From the NCBI GenBank assembly GCA_024036415.1, contig JAMWET010001300.1:165001-229000 (forward strand): a DNA stretch of 64,000 bases, in the 5' to 3' direction. The position numbers and the translations under genes are program-made. Source of the DNA: Prochilodus magdalenae. Lineage: Eukaryota; Chordata; Actinopteri; Characiformes; Prochilodontidae. Numbering within the stretch: position 1 is the first letter of the stretch; every line of letters starts with the position of its first letter. The notes under the pieces were generated by a model, which was not told the DNA's origin, did not search any database, and worked only from the letters and a program-made list of their open reading frames with translations. This document shows positions 1 to 12,002 of this stretch, piece by piece.

Positions 1-771
1 TTTAAATGCCCTTCTAGTGCCCCCACAACACAGCTTGTATTCTCACCTCAAATACACCTGCTTCAACGTGATAATTAACTGGTGAGCTAAATAGCTAAAT
101 AAGGGGTATTGAGGCAGGGACACAGTGCTGCAGCTCTGCAGCATTTGCCTCTGAATTCCCTGCTTCCCCAAACCTCAGCACATCTTGACAGTATTGTTCT
201 CAGCAGACCACAGCTCAAAAGCAAAGGGACAATACTTAACCCTATCCTAAAAACAATACAACCAATCACTATTCTCAACCTGATCTCAAAAAACAACACA
301 AACCCCATCCCAAAACATTCTGACCAATACCTTTATACAACCACATCCCAAAAAAAGCAATAAGCCCAATAACTGCATATCCTAAAACCAATATGACCAA
401 TATCTCTACCCAACCCCATTCCAAAACAATGAGACCCTTAACCCAGCTTGACCATATCCCAAAAATAATATCACCAATAACTCTTCCTAACTGCATTCCA
501 AAAACAATGGAATCCATATCCCTACCTATAGAAAACGTGTTTCTCAGAAATAAATTTTTCTTGTTGTTTTGTTTTGCCAGTATACATTAAAAACAGTATG
601 TATCCATTGCTATAAAGTGACGAAGTGTACATATTGGATTACTAGACTAATCTGTGGCTCAAGAAAACGCAGAATTGTTCTGTTAATAAGTGGCTAATGG
701 TTTTAGAACCACAGTGTTTTACAGCTAGACGTCTGTCACAAATCTGTAACTTTTTCATTTACAAATCGCAG
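1..771 (+). other. last intron of lgi2 (partial)
   Basis: Non-coding sequence ahead of the lgi2 final exon. It includes a degenerate minisatellite (listed separately) and ends in a weakly pyrimidine-rich tract and the acceptor at 770-771. No other coding signal was seen. Confidence 0.8.
230..530. repeat. degenerate minisatellite in lgi2 intron, unit about 35-40 bp
   Basis: Imperfect copies of a C/A-rich unit recur about seven times, each with a core like ATCCCAAAANAATATGACC followed by AATANCTCTACCCAACC. Examples start near 308, 345, 380, 417, 457 and 497. Units differ in length and by substitutions, so this is an old tandem array rather than a fresh expansion. Confidence 0.7.
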
Positions 772-1589
772 GTCAGTCAATTGTTGGCTGCAAGTCGGTA
801 ATCATCCAGAACCAGGTGTTTGTGATTGTCGCTCAGCTTTTCGGTGGTTCACACATCTACAAGTTTGATGAAGACCGAAGCAAGTTCACCAAGTTTCAGG
901 ATATTGAAGTGTCCAAGATCTCCAAGCCCAATGACATTGAAGCCTTTCAGATTGGTGATGATTGGTTCTTTGTTATAGCTGACAGCTCTAAGGCCGGTCT
1001 TTCAACCCTCTATAAGTGGAATGACAAGGGCTTCTACTCTTACCAGTCCCTGCACGAGTGGTACCGTGACACTGATGCTGAGTTTGTGGACTTGGATGGC
1101 AAGGCTCACTTAATCCTGGCCAGTCGTTCCCAAGTCCCAGTAATTTACCAGTGGAGCAAGAGTGCACAGAAGTTTGGCTTGCAAGGTGAAATTCCCAACA
1201 TGGAGGACGTAGTGGCTGTGAAGGCTTTCTGGATTAAAGATGAGATTTACTTGGCCATGACACGATATATTGGTGACTCCAAAGTCCTTCACTGGACTGC
1301 CAAGCATTTCTCTGAGGTGCAGGCCCTTCCTTCAAGAGGTTCCATGATCCTTCAACCATTCTCCTTCAAAGACCGGTACTACCTGGCTTTAGGTAGTGAC
1401 TACACCTTCTCACAGATCTACATGTGGGACGCAGAGAAGAAGATTTTTGAGCGTTTTAAGGAAATCTACATCCAAGCCCCACGCTCTTTCACCGTTGTCT
1501 CTACAGATCGCAGGGACTTCATCTTCGCTTCCAGCTTCAAGGGTAGCACGCAGATATTCGAGCACATCATAATCGATCTAAGCCTGTGA
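772..1589 (+). CDS. lgi2: lgi2, final coding exon (leucine-rich glioma-inactivated protein 2, EPTP beta-propeller)
   Basis: LGI proteins are secreted neuronal proteins with N-terminal leucine-rich repeats and a C-terminal seven-bladed EPTP (epitempin) beta-propeller that binds ADAM22-family receptors at synapses. Only the last exon is in the window. The acceptor AG is at 770-771; two bases complete a split codon and the frame then reads QSIVGCKSV and VFVIVAQLFGGSHIYKF. The exon supplies most of the EPTP domain: motifs such as KPNDIEAF, FVIADSSKAGLSTLYKWN, GSDYTFSQIY and QAPRSFT mark successive propeller blades. The C-terminus ends IFEHIIIDLSL, and HEWYRDTDAEFVDLDGK fits LGI2 better than LGI1 from memory. 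The family's last exon is usually this size and intact. Upstream exons (signal peptide, LRRs) lie outside the window. Adjacency to ccdc149 supports LGI2. Which teleost paralogue (a or b) cannot be decided here. Confidence 0.92.
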
Positions 1590-2258
1590 GATTCAGGGAC
1601 ACAGGGTCCAAATGGCCACTTGGAAGCATTTCAGCCCCTAACAATGTCTTCCAGTCAAAACCTTAAATCTTACTTGGGGAGGGTTTGGAAATGTTGGATG
1701 GGGAGAAGGTTGGTTGGAAGTGACTTTCATGAAGCTTTATCAGGTATGTAATGTAATTTCATGGTATGGTACATGGTAGTTCATGCATTTGTATAAAGTT
1801 TTACATTTAGTTAGGATGTTGCTTGCCATTTGTCTGTTCATGTTTTTATTTATGTAATTACTTTATTTTATTTGGTAGACCTTTAGTGGAGTTCTTTAGC
1901 CCAAAGCGGGGACGTTCACTGAGGATACATAGTGCTGGGTGCAGCTGTACCCAAATCACTTACATATATAAAATTAGCAATATCTAGAAGGACTTGGCAT
2001 TTATGCAGCATCATGCTGTGGCACCATGCATGATGGAGTTGCAAAAAGAAATAAATAATTTAAATTATAATTTAATGCGGGCATGCTGAAAAAAATGTCT
2101 AATGTTACATTAAGACATACAGGTGACTGTTACAATGCAGTCAAACTCCGTAGAATTAAATACCCCAGTATGTGTGATAGCCCATTCCATTTACATGTTC
2201 TTGCACTATTTTTAAATGATTAGCTGAATGTAGGATCTGTTTTCTCTACAAGTAGACA
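1590..2258 (+). other. lgi2 3' UTR and immediate downstream DNA
   Basis: There is no open frame. A canonical AATAAA lies at 2050-2055 within an A/T-rich stretch and is the best candidate for the lgi2 polyadenylation signal, giving a 3' UTR of about 0.5 kb. Direct RNA evidence would be needed, because other A-rich hexamers lie nearby. Confidence 0.45.
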
Positions 2259-3359
2259 CAGTACTCCGCAAAAGTCAGAGACCACATTTCATGTATTTAA
2301 TTCCCAGTCAGACCTCCAGTAAAGCAGCATTATGGAAGAAGGGTGCACCCACAGGAGTGCAGGTCACCTTTACACCATCTGTCAAAAATACATAACATGA
2401 TTTGACTCCCCCCACTTGGAAAGCTGTACGAAAGCATTTGTTGATGAGCTGAAGGGTAAAAATCCATCTTCTTTTTCATCTGCATGCATAGTGATATGGA
2501 TGCCACAGATTTCTATGTAAATAACTGAAATCTATGTAAATAAATAATCACATGCATATGAAGGGGAGATTTCAACACAACACTAGCAAAGACAGCATCA
2601 GGAAAGGAAGAGCCATGTTGAATAGCCGGTAGAGTAATATTACTGGATTGTCATAACGGGAGGTTACAACATATTTAAGGCTAATTTGGCACTAGGCTCA
2701 AAAAGACTGAGTACATTTTTAGCATGAGTTGAATCTAATTCTATGCATACTTGCATGTTATTGTTAATTTATGCTAAATGACTTTTGGAATCCTGAAAAA
2801 CTACAAAACTCTGTGAGACAGAGATGATACAAGAGATATCGTGCCTACTTCGCCAAAAGTGCATAGCGCTCTAGCAGGCGTTCTGGGCCCGGAGTGTCAT
2901 TAACAGAGATGGTATTCTCTCTAATATAAGTCAGTGTACCATCACAATGATTGTGAAGCTTATTAAGGGAAAATCGTTAAAGTTGCTTTAAATACAAGTT
3001 CATTATTTTTCAGTGGCAGGAAATAATGGCAGAAAAGATATATTCATTTTTATTAGTGTTCAGTGGTTGCTTGGTTTCCATTCCTTTTGGCAGACTTGCT
3101 TTTAGCTTTTCAATGAATTCTGCAGGTATATTTTTTCTACACCGCCAAAGTTCAGTTTTAGAAGTTGATTGCATTTTCTGCAAACACATGAATTGATGTC
3201 GAGGTCTGGGTTCTGAGGCAATCTATCCATTAATCTGAGAACACCAGCAGCTTCATTTGCATGTTTTGCAATCTTTTCTCCTTTCCGGAATACTGTCTCC
3301 TCCATTTTGAGTGTACATTAGGGAAATGAGGTGTGGTCTCTGACTTTGGTGCAGTACTG
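2259..3359 (-). mobile_element. degenerate Tc1/mariner-like element
   Basis: The ends form terminal inverted repeats. The left end reads CAGTACTCCGCAAAAGTCAG and the complement of the right end reads CAGTACTGCACCAAAGTCAG, both followed by AGACCAC. Internal sequence is AT-rich. A minus-strand frame near 3102-3305 contains LMDRLPQNPDLDI, a decayed form of the C-terminal transposase motif (WPPQSPDLNPIE). No full transposase remains. Confidence 0.7.
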
Positions 3360-4989
3360 TAATACATAGAAAAACTCTTGACTAGGTTTGTTGAATCATG
3401 CCTTTAGTACTAACATGCCTACATTGCCTTATGAGTGTATTGAGTTTTAGTGCTTAGAACAGACAGAAAGACTATTTCTGCATCTTCTTCTGTCTAACAT
3501 TGATATTTCAGTATTGCACTGAACTCATCTCCTATATGGCACACTGCTGCCTTAATACTGGAGAGTCAGTCATTGCTGTTCTGTCATTCCAGTAAGATCT
3601 GTAACACTATCATTGCCTGTCTGTTATTATGCCACACTTCTGCATACTAGTTTCCTGAATACAGAATCCAGAAAGCTCACTGTTATATTTTATTATCTCA
3701 TAGATTTCTTATTAACCCCCTGTTTCTGCAGCATGGGACACTATGCAGATGCAACAACACTTCAAACCTACTTATAGAATTTGTGCCTATAACCTCATGA
3801 AATGGTTTCAAATGAAGCTGACTGCAGATCCTTACAACCATCTTTGAATTATGGGTGAACAATAATTTTACCTCTGTGTTTGGGGTGCGTCAGTGTGCAG
3901 ACATTCATGGGATGTACAGAAAATTTTTCATCGTTCACAGTCATTCGATTTTGTAGTTTGAGGTTTCCCTAAACTCTTGACCTTGACCTTGGACTGACTT
4001 TACCTTGGACTGACTCTACTGCTGGTACAGGTGGATCCAACAATGCCTCATGCAATGTTTATCCAACCTAATGACTGATACGGAGAGCCTCTGTTTTGCA
4101 GGAAAATATGCACAGCTGTCTGCTGGAGCTCTACATCAAGCCTTTAGGTTGTAGCACCATGTCGGTCCCACAGAGGGCAGTGCTAATGGTCCCTGATTAA
4201 CATCCGTTGAGAGGAATTTGTGCCGTATTCAAATACAGTTACTACAGTTAAAAAGGGTGAAACAGTGCACACATGACCTTACGCTTCCATAGTGACATGC
4301 AAATTGTGTCATATGAAAAAACAAACACGCTATTACATAATCCTGTTTGAACTCTTTCTTGAACAACAGTACATGTGTGGCAGAACAGTAAACAATCTCC
4401 CCTGAAATGTAATTTGTGCACAGCTATATTGCTTTGCACCATGCAGTAATTAAAGTGTACATGTCTCGCTGAAATGCAGTCACAACAGTGAAAATCATGA
4501 AATCCATTGCACCTGTTGACGTTTGGAAAACATGCCAAAATGAGAAGATCCATTACACTGATTTAACAACGTTTTAAAGTATCATTCAGTGGGAAATAAT
4601 ATAGCTGTGCCCTGATTTCATTTTAAGGTGGGTTGCACACATTTCTAATATCAAATCCAGCAGTTAGGTTTTTTAAAAATGACATTAATGATAATTAATA
4701 TGTTACATAGTATGGTATAATACAAAACAAAAAAGAGCATGATATACAATATGTCATTTAGTTTAATATTTCAGACTTCTGAAAACAAGTAGTCCTACAT
4801 TTTACAAAATACTATCAAAAATTTGAATGCAATTTTTTTCAGTATTCATACATTCTGTGTTGCACTAAATCTAAATAAACATAACTTATATTACTATCTT
4901 TATAATGAAGCATGCAGTTAGTCAGTTCTGACGACACTATGTTCAGAGAAGCATACTGCATTGTGACATAATGTATCGTGATAATAAGT
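3360..4989. other. intergenic DNA, nothing recognised
   Basis: AT-rich sequence with short random open frames only. There are no splice-bounded coding blocks and no clear terminal repeats. Confidence 0.5.
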
Positions 4990-5900
4990 AATACATACAC
5001 ATTCACATATATACAGGGTTTAGGAATGTGTTTATGGAAGTTTTTGACCATTCTTCCAGAAGCGCATTTGTGAGCTCAGACACTGATGTTGAACGAGAAG
5101 GCCTGGCTCGCAGTCTCCACTCTAATTCCTCCCAAAGGGGTTCCTCCTATGAGGTCAGGACTCTGTGTAGGCCAGTCAAGTTCTTCTACACGAAACTCGC
5201 TCATCCATGTCTATGGACCTTGCATTGTGCACTGGTGTGCAGTCATGTTGAAACAGATAGGGGTCATCCCCAAACTGTTCCCACAAAGTTGGGAATATGA
5301 AAAAAGTCTCTTGGTCTGCTGAAACATTAAGAGGTCCTTTCACTGGAAATTAGGGGCCGAGCCCAACTCATGAAAAACAACCCCACACCATATTCCCCCC
5401 TCTACCAAACTTGGCATATTGCAGTCAGGCAAGTGCATTCTCCTGGCAACCGCCAAACCCAGACTTGCCCATCGTATAGCCAGCCAGTGAAGTGTGATTG
5501 GTCACTCCAGAAACACGTATCCACAGCTGTAGAGTCCAGTGCCAGTGTGCTTTACACCACTGCATTCGACACTTTGCATTGCCCTTGATGTTGTGAGGAT
5601 TGGATACAGCTGCTTGGCCATGGAAACCCATTCCATGAAGCCCCTTATGTACTGTTCTTGAGCTAATCAGAAGGTTACATGAAGTTTGGAGGTCTGTAGC
5701 TATTGACTTTGCAGAATGTTGGCAACATCTGTGCACTACGCGCCTCAGCATCCGCTGACCTTACTCTGTCATTTTGCGTGACCTACCACTTTGTGGCTGG
5801 GTTGCTGTTGTTCCCAATCACTTTGTTATACTGACACTGACAATTGACTGTGGATTATTTAGTATGAGAACATTTCACGATAGCACAGAAATAGACTGAT
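4990..5900 (-). mobile_element. decayed Tc1-like transposon, transposase on minus strand
   Basis: The minus-strand frame at 5425-5751 reads LRRVVHRCCQHSAKSIATD, then SSRTVHKGLHGMGFHGQAA and CRMQWCKAHWHWTLQLW, the helix-turn-helix and linker region of a Tc1-family transposase. Continuation toward 5030 encodes remains of the catalytic region in several frames. Stops and frameshifts make it inactive. Clear terminal inverted repeats were not found. Confidence 0.8.
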
Positions 5901-8224
5901 ATTGACCAGCCCTGTCTCTATGGAAAAGTAATGCTGTATGTGAATTACCCTTCATGTTTTGGACTGGAGTGATTGCATTCCAGTTTGGAACGAAATGCAT
6001 CTTGATGGGAAGCCAATACAACTATTAACCACAAGATCATAGTTGAGCGTTGTATAGTGAGCGTTCATCACCCTCAATTTTTTGGGCTTTATTCTCACAA
6101 TACTGTAATATGCAAATGTTCGGGCACCCCTTGTCAAATTACGTTTTTGTAGATTTTCTAAGTGGAAATACATTAAAGCATCTAGAGAGAACACATACCG
6201 TTTATTTACTGAATTTAACATAATAGAAGAAAATAAAAAATTTGGCCTTTCGATTATTTTGGCTAGCAAAATGTCATATTTAATAGATTTGATATATATG
6301 AAGTGCAAACTTACTTTTACCTAGAAAATCAACAGGTCATGTTATTTCATCCAAGTTCTACGTTTTGCATATGACTGTATGGTGCTGATAGATCATCTGC
6401 TGGTTTACAAAGAGCAAGTAAAAATTAATGCATGCACTACGGAGACACTTAATGGGACACCCAGCAAGAACATCCTGTCAAAAGCAAATAACACAAATTA
6501 CAGGGAAAAGCATAAAAAGCACAAACCTTTAAACATTTACTCCTTCATTACATCTCTTGATCTTTTTCATGTATAGATTTTTGACTTACCGTCATGCTAT
6601 CATGCTAAGATGAAGATTACTGGTCCATGCCTAGTATGTTAAAATCATACATTTTCTTTGCCATCTATTGAGAAATCACTGAATGTCAAACATGCTCTGA
6701 ATATGAGCGTGCCAAAACAAAATGACTTTTTACCTGCAAAGTGGAATGTAAACACAGATTTAACCTTCAGCAAACCATAGCAGATTGTAAAAGCATGCTG
6801 GTCAGTTCTGTATGTCTAAGACGTTCAAGCTGGCCACAATTTCAAGTCGTAGACTTAAAGTATCAAATCCATAAGACTTCATATAGATCCACTTTTAGCC
6901 TAATAATGTATTTGAAAGTGTTTTGTTGTATATTTTTTTCCCAGACCAGTCATTTATATGCTTATTTGTCGAATGCTACTATTATGTTTGATTGTCATGT
7001 ATGTTTTTGAATACTACTGAAATATAAAATAAATGCCTAACAATATTGTTTCATTTTCATGTACTTACATAAGTAGCCTTAATGTTGCATCCTTGAAAAT
7101 GTGGAACATGTGAAAATGTTTTCTTGCTAAAAACAGCCTATTGCACATTGTGAGATATTTACATAATCTCAGTTAGCAGCAAAAAAACTTCATAATCTTT
7201 ATAAACTAAACTTCTGGTCATTTTTGGGCCAGCTACCAATGTGGACTCTCACCTTCAATGGGCATAGTCAGTTTCTATCTGCTGTTAAATAATCTATCCA
7301 GGAGCAGAACCATCAACATGATGACAAGTGGTCATCATGGGACAGGACAGCCTGAGCTTAGCTGCTTAGTATGCTAACTTCAATAGACATCACTGCAACA
7401 CCATACACAGATGCCACTGACATACTGTCAAAACTTCTATTTCTTCACATTCTGTTGATCAGTTTAGTTTTGGAATGTTTTAACTATAAATCTTACATAT
7501 TGCACATTTAAAGTGGATTTTTTCTAGATCATTTGGACACAAATGAATTGTATTTATATATGCTCATATATGCTCAAAAGTCCTTCACTCAAAAAAAATG
7601 ATTGGTTCAAATGCATTGGTTATCCAACTTTTGGCCAATGGAGATTTGCTCATCAGTGTACAATTCATGTAAATGTGAATACATTTCTGAATTGTTAGTA
7701 TCCCCTAGATCAATAAATAAGGGGCTTTGGATTGTTGCTAGAACTAAACTGAAGTAAAAGTGAGACTGTGCTTTTGCTGTGTGTCCACCTAAATTATGGG
7801 AGTAATCTACTTGGCATCCACATGGTCTTTTAAGAAACACTGACAGACCCACGTTTAACCTCTAGCTTTTTTGAGTTGTGATCAAAGGTAGTGTGCTTAT
7901 GTTTTCATTTTTTTCATTATGTTATTGTTATTGTTTTTAATTCTTGAATTCTGAAGCACTTCACAGTTCAGCCTTTGAAAAGTGTACTTACTTACAATGT
8001 AGCAATATAGTTTCGATCTTTGTGGGCAGACCAAACTCACTTTGGGTTAGTTTTTTTTTCGTATCAGCCACCGTCCACACTGCCCACAAGGACAACACTG
8101 CCCACACTGTCAACAGAGGATCAATGTAATCTGTTTAATACTGTTTAATATGATTTAATACTTAATCATAATACTGGTCTGGTCACACCTCAAGATAAGT
8201 TTATCATCCAAAAATAAGTAATCT
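5901..8224. other. intergenic DNA, nothing recognised
   Basis: AT-rich, with only short open frames on both strands and no recognisable protein motif, RNA gene or clean repeat. Confidence 0.5.
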
Positions 8225-8620
8225 GTGACAAAAATGTACCTAACCTCGATGAGCATGAATAACAGCTGAGATGCGATTTCTCACAGACTGGACAAGTTTG
8301 TGGATGTAGGCCACATCACTGTTCAGCCATTCCTACATAACAGAATTGTGCAGTTGGGCCAGATTTGGTGGATGGTTTTCCTGGCACAATTCTAAAGAGA
8401 ATGTCCTGTAGACTGGCATTTTTGCAGCTGCTGGTCGACCCGTATGACCATATGCCTCCATACCTCCTGCGTTGTGACACATTTTCCCCACACTAAACGA
8501 GACATTCGCTGCACTGTACCACCTCTTCTCAATCTGTGAATCCTGTCACACACCCTGCATGTATTTACACCCCTGTTATTCTCATGTAACATCATCTGCA
8601 GGAGTGTTAAGTTCCTACCA
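8225..8620 (-). repeat. probable transposon remnant, unclassified
   Basis: A less AT-rich block. Its minus-strand frame at 8392-8595 (HRLRRGGTVQRMSRLVWGKC) has the basic, Trp/Arg-rich look of decayed transposase coding sequence, but no diagnostic motif is complete. The assignment rests on composition and appearance only. Confidence 0.3.
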
Positions 8621-8639
8621 CTTTAAATTTAAAAGGTGA

Positions 8640-9060
8640 CTAATTATTTGTCTGGTGAACTTATTAAACATAATGAATTCACACTTTTACACTATCAACA
8701 TAAAATGCAGGATATGTCATAATGCAGTCTGTGATGTCATGCTGTAAAGGTGCTGCAGATGACAGTAGCCCTAGTTCTGTCTTTGCTGACACCATGAGGG
8801 CATATTTCATACAGGAGGAATAATGATTGAGAGGAGGAGGAGGAGGGTTCTAAAGAAGAAGATGTAAAAAATATAATCCAGAGTATATAAGGTATCATCA
8901 TGAATTGTGAGAAAGCTAGCCATCAGCCTGGACTACAACCACAACAAAAGAGGTATGGACAACCTGGATAAAGTGATTGGAATTTACAGATGCAGGAAGA
9001 TGACTGTCTGCTGATCCCTGGTCACCATTAATGTGTCCTCACACAAAGACTTTGTACTAC
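8640..9060. other. intergenic DNA, nothing recognised
   Basis: No open frame or repeat is recognised, apart from a short GAGGAGGAGGAGGAGG purine tract near 8830-8847. Confidence 0.4.
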
Positions 9061-10203
9061 AGGGCTCTAGACTAACTTTTTGAACTGGTTGCACTGGTGC
9101 GCCTAACGTTTTTTCTTAGGTGCACCAAAGTTAGGTGCACCCAAATTTTCAACTGCATCACATTCAGAACAGCAGTTTTACATGTTCACTTTTTCTTTTC
9201 TTTTTTTAAATCGCTGTCCATATAAGCAATATTGACTTGTAAATGATTAACTATGTGGTCAACATAAAGTTCTTTATTTGAAGCACAATTCTACAAGAAA
9301 GGTAACACTTGGGCAGTGCATTTGTCGGGCATGTAATGTGTTTGATAGATGCATTGTGCTTTTTCAGCGCTTAAATTTTAAATGTATGAGAACCAGTCAC
9401 AACCGCACTACTGCCGGCCATGGTCTTCCCACACTCCTTACAGTCAGTGCAGGCTGTGACTCGGAGTCGATCGTATGTGGCTAGTTATCTGATGCCGTCT
9501 CCGGACCAGGGCTTGACATAACCAACGCTCTGACACGGAGCCATCAGCCTCCCAGGTTAACAATTTTCGAACGGACCAGGCCTGAACTTAACATTCTTAA
9601 CCAAAATGTTGTAAATCATTCTTTTCGTCGTCTCTCGCCATCCGCAGCTACACCCGCTCTGTTTATCTGACGGGCCTAGGCTACTCACCGCTCTGTCTGA
9701 CTGCTAGTGTTGTGTCGTTCGCGAACGATTCGTTCGAATGAACGAATCATTTGAGTGAACGTACTGAACCGAATCACTTCCTCAGCTGATTCGTCTCTTT
9801 TCTCAGTTCAGTAGTTGAGCTCAGCAGCGACCGTGCAGGCCGGCAGGGGAACTGCTGTGTGGTCTGTGAATCACCCGCGGATCTGGTGGCGGAGACTCTC
9901 ATTGCGAGGGAACTGTGCTTGCTCAGTGATTCGTTCACTGAACTGAGGGCTCCCGTTCACTCACTGATTCGTTCGCTGAACGTACTGTCACTCAGTGCTG
10001 ACGGCGCTCCCGCCGTTCACTATCTTTGATTGGTTTAGACCACGAAATGGGCCTAATGTGTGTCTGTTTTTAACCACAGGGAGACTTTCAGAGTCGCGAA
10101 GACTTTTTCTTTTTTCCCCCCCATCGAACGGCTGGTCGCACTGCTGCGACCTCAGATTTTTTTTTGTCGCACAACTGAGAAATTTGGTCGCACTTTAGAG
10201 CCC
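9061..10203. mobile_element. hAT-like non-autonomous element bounded by AGGGCTCTA inverted ends
   Basis: The left end reads AGGGCTCTAGACTAACTTTT and the right end, complemented, reads AGGGCTCTAAAGTGCGACC. Inside are repeated TGCACC/GCGCC and GTCGCAC motifs near both ends. Flanks give only a partial target-site match (TACTAC versus TACTAT). There is no transposase frame. A second GC-richer repeat (about 9710-10010) appears nested in it. Confidence 0.55.
9710..10010. repeat. GATTCGTTC-rich palindromic repeat nested in the hAT-like element
   Basis: The block begins with the palindromic GTTCGCGAACGATTCGTTC and contains many further copies of GATTCGTTC or GAACGAATC in both orientations (for example at 9737-9750, 9786-9793, 9928-9937 and 9966-9974), with matching CACTGAACTGA motifs. 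Composition differs sharply from the AT-rich flanks. It looks like an independent interspersed repeat. Confidence 0.55.
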
Positions 10204-11065
10204 TATACTATGGAACAATATCAACCCTATACTTTTTATAAATGTGTATAGGCTATGACTTCATGTCCCAGTAACTTTTTTTGTCTTAAATAGTTTTTAT
10301 TTTGTCTGGTTTTTTTTGTCTGAGACTCATGTGTGGTTAAGGAGGGCAGATCTTGCTTGTTTTAGATTTGTCTCAACCAGTTCAATCAGTTGTGCACATA
10401 ATCTCAATTTATTACTCTGTATTAGTGTGTATCCGTGTGTATGTTTTTTTTGTGCCTGCCTGTTCAAATATGACCCTAAGATAATGTACCCTGGTGGTGT
10501 GCAGCTTTCATGGAAATATGAATAACGATTGTGTGTTATTGCTTTAATGCTGGTGTCACTTTAGGAGAAGTCGTCAAGTTTCAAGTTGAAAATGGCGGGT
10601 CACTTTTGGAATCAGCCTTTTTAATTGGTCTCTTTTGCAAATGCATGTATTGTGTTTATAGGATACAACAGTATTTGAGGTTTACCGCATGTTAGTTATA
10701 TGTACCAAGAGTTTCTGAGTTTCAGAGTTTAACTGGTCATTGATATTATGTTGGAAGGCTGTTTCCAAAATTGGACTGGAAGATGTTGAAGCTGGCAGTA
10801 AAGTGTTGCACAGAGGTGAAACAAGTTAGATCTCTATAAACTTCATCTCTAACCCTATACTGTATTGTATAAAACAAGGCACCCCCATCATTTGATAGGT
10901 TCCTTCCTGGTAGACAGACGAATACATCTTAAATAATTGAACTAAATTAACTATCTAATAAACCGACATCATCACTGACAGCAAGACAGAAACAGATTGT
11001 GATGATAGTTAGGAACAGGCATTGATGGTGGAATTAATGTACACTGGGGATTAGTCAGAGTGGCC
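10204..11065. other. intergenic DNA, nothing recognised
   Basis: AT-rich with T-runs. No coding or repeat structure was seen before the first duplicated promoter module. Confidence 0.4.
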
Positions 11066-11880
11066 ATTGGTTGGGTTTATGCAGAGTGAACTGAAACTGT
11101 TTAGCTTCTGGGGAGGAGCCTGGCGGATCCTTGAAGAGACACGTGCACCTGTAAACGTTCCCAGGGCGTTACTCACCCAGACTCCGCCCATCAGGTCTGT
11201 GAATGCGGAAATTACTTTCAGGTTCGAGATCATGTCCTCACCTTTGGGCAAAATCTCCAGCAGAACGACACAGACAAACGTAAGTACTGTCATTACAGTC
11301 TACACACTTGTACGCTCAGGTAGCTTAACTATGCAGGGACGCTGTAGTCAGTGTTATTGTGGTCGACTGGAAATCAGGAGAGAGCAAAGCAAGCAGTCCG
11401 CCCCCTCAGACGAGGCTTGTTCTCAACCAGTTCGGCAGCCACTGGGACTGATAGAGACGAACAGGGCTTCGCTCTGGTGGTCGGTGAGAGTGGCCAGTTG
11501 CATATGGATAAGAGGAGAGAGCCGTCAAGACGGATAGTCGTTCAGGTACCTATCTGTAATATGAGTAGCTTTTCACTAGTTCGTCGACCAGCCTGACAGT
11601 AAAGGTATATGGATTCATTTGACACCAGTAGATCTGACTAAGGTCCAGTTTTTATGAGCAGTGTCTTATTTAGACTTTGATTGACAATCTCATCATGGGT
11701 AATATTTTTTTCATCACCTGTAGTGCACTGATAAAAGAGGACCTATAAGCCTACACTTGTCAGATAGTCCACACATAATGACACAAATACACACTGGCCC
11801 AAAGATTAGGAACCTAAAGTGGTGCTTGAAAGTTTGGTAACCCTTTAGAATTGTCTGTATTTCTGTAGATACTAGAATTA
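11066..11880 (+). repeat. segmental duplication unit A (promoter and intron 1 start), partner of 25240-25905
   Basis: About 0.8 kb aligns collinearly by eye with 25240-25905. Shared landmarks are CCGCCCATCAG, the splice donor, GTGGTCGACTGGAAATCAG, GCAAAGCAAGCAGTCCGCCC, CAGTAGATCTGAC and GACACAAA..CACTGGCCCAAAGAT. Part of it also aligns with 36309-36725 upstream of gene 3. It records duplication of the promoter together with the gene. Confidence 0.75.
11181..11280 (+). promoter_or_regulatory. promoter / untranslated first exon of array gene 1, with decayed ISRE
   Basis: The block is homologous to those at 25281-25381 and 36309-36410. It has the shared CCGCCCATCAGGTCTG box, then ACTTTCAGGTTCGA at 11213-11226 where gene 2 has a perfect ISRE, then a donor AAC|GTAAGTACTG (GT at 11280-11281). 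I infer a non-coding first exon ending near 11279 that splices about 4.8 kb downstream to the acceptor just before the ATG at 16127. The ISRE has lost several core bases, so interferon response of this copy may be weak or absent. Confidence 0.6.
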
Positions 11881-12002
11881 AACCAACGAGACATAATATT
11901 GGTTATTTATTTGGGTGCCCTGTGTTATTCAAAGAAAAATGTGGAGTAATGTTATCTTACTACAGGACGTCCTTAAAATTTATGACACAGATTTGCAGAG
12001 AA

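Noticed and set aside
230..530. CRISPR-like regularly spaced repeats
   Set aside because: Eukaryotic context; units are degenerate, contiguous and without unique spacers, so it is a minisatellite.
816..1589. Assignment of the first gene to LGI1
   Set aside because: The EPTP region resembles LGI1 too, but the DAEFVDLDGK segment, the FEHIIIDLSL C-terminus and the ccdc149 neighbour fit LGI2 better.
11221..11231. tRNA/SINE B-box-like GGTTCGAGATC
   Set aside because: No matching A box or cloverleaf nearby; it is part of the decayed ISRE.
11067..11537. 156-codon open frame over the gene 1 promoter module
   Set aside because: The frame is not conserved in the homologous modules at 25.3 and 36.4 kb, and it runs across the splice donor; likely chance.
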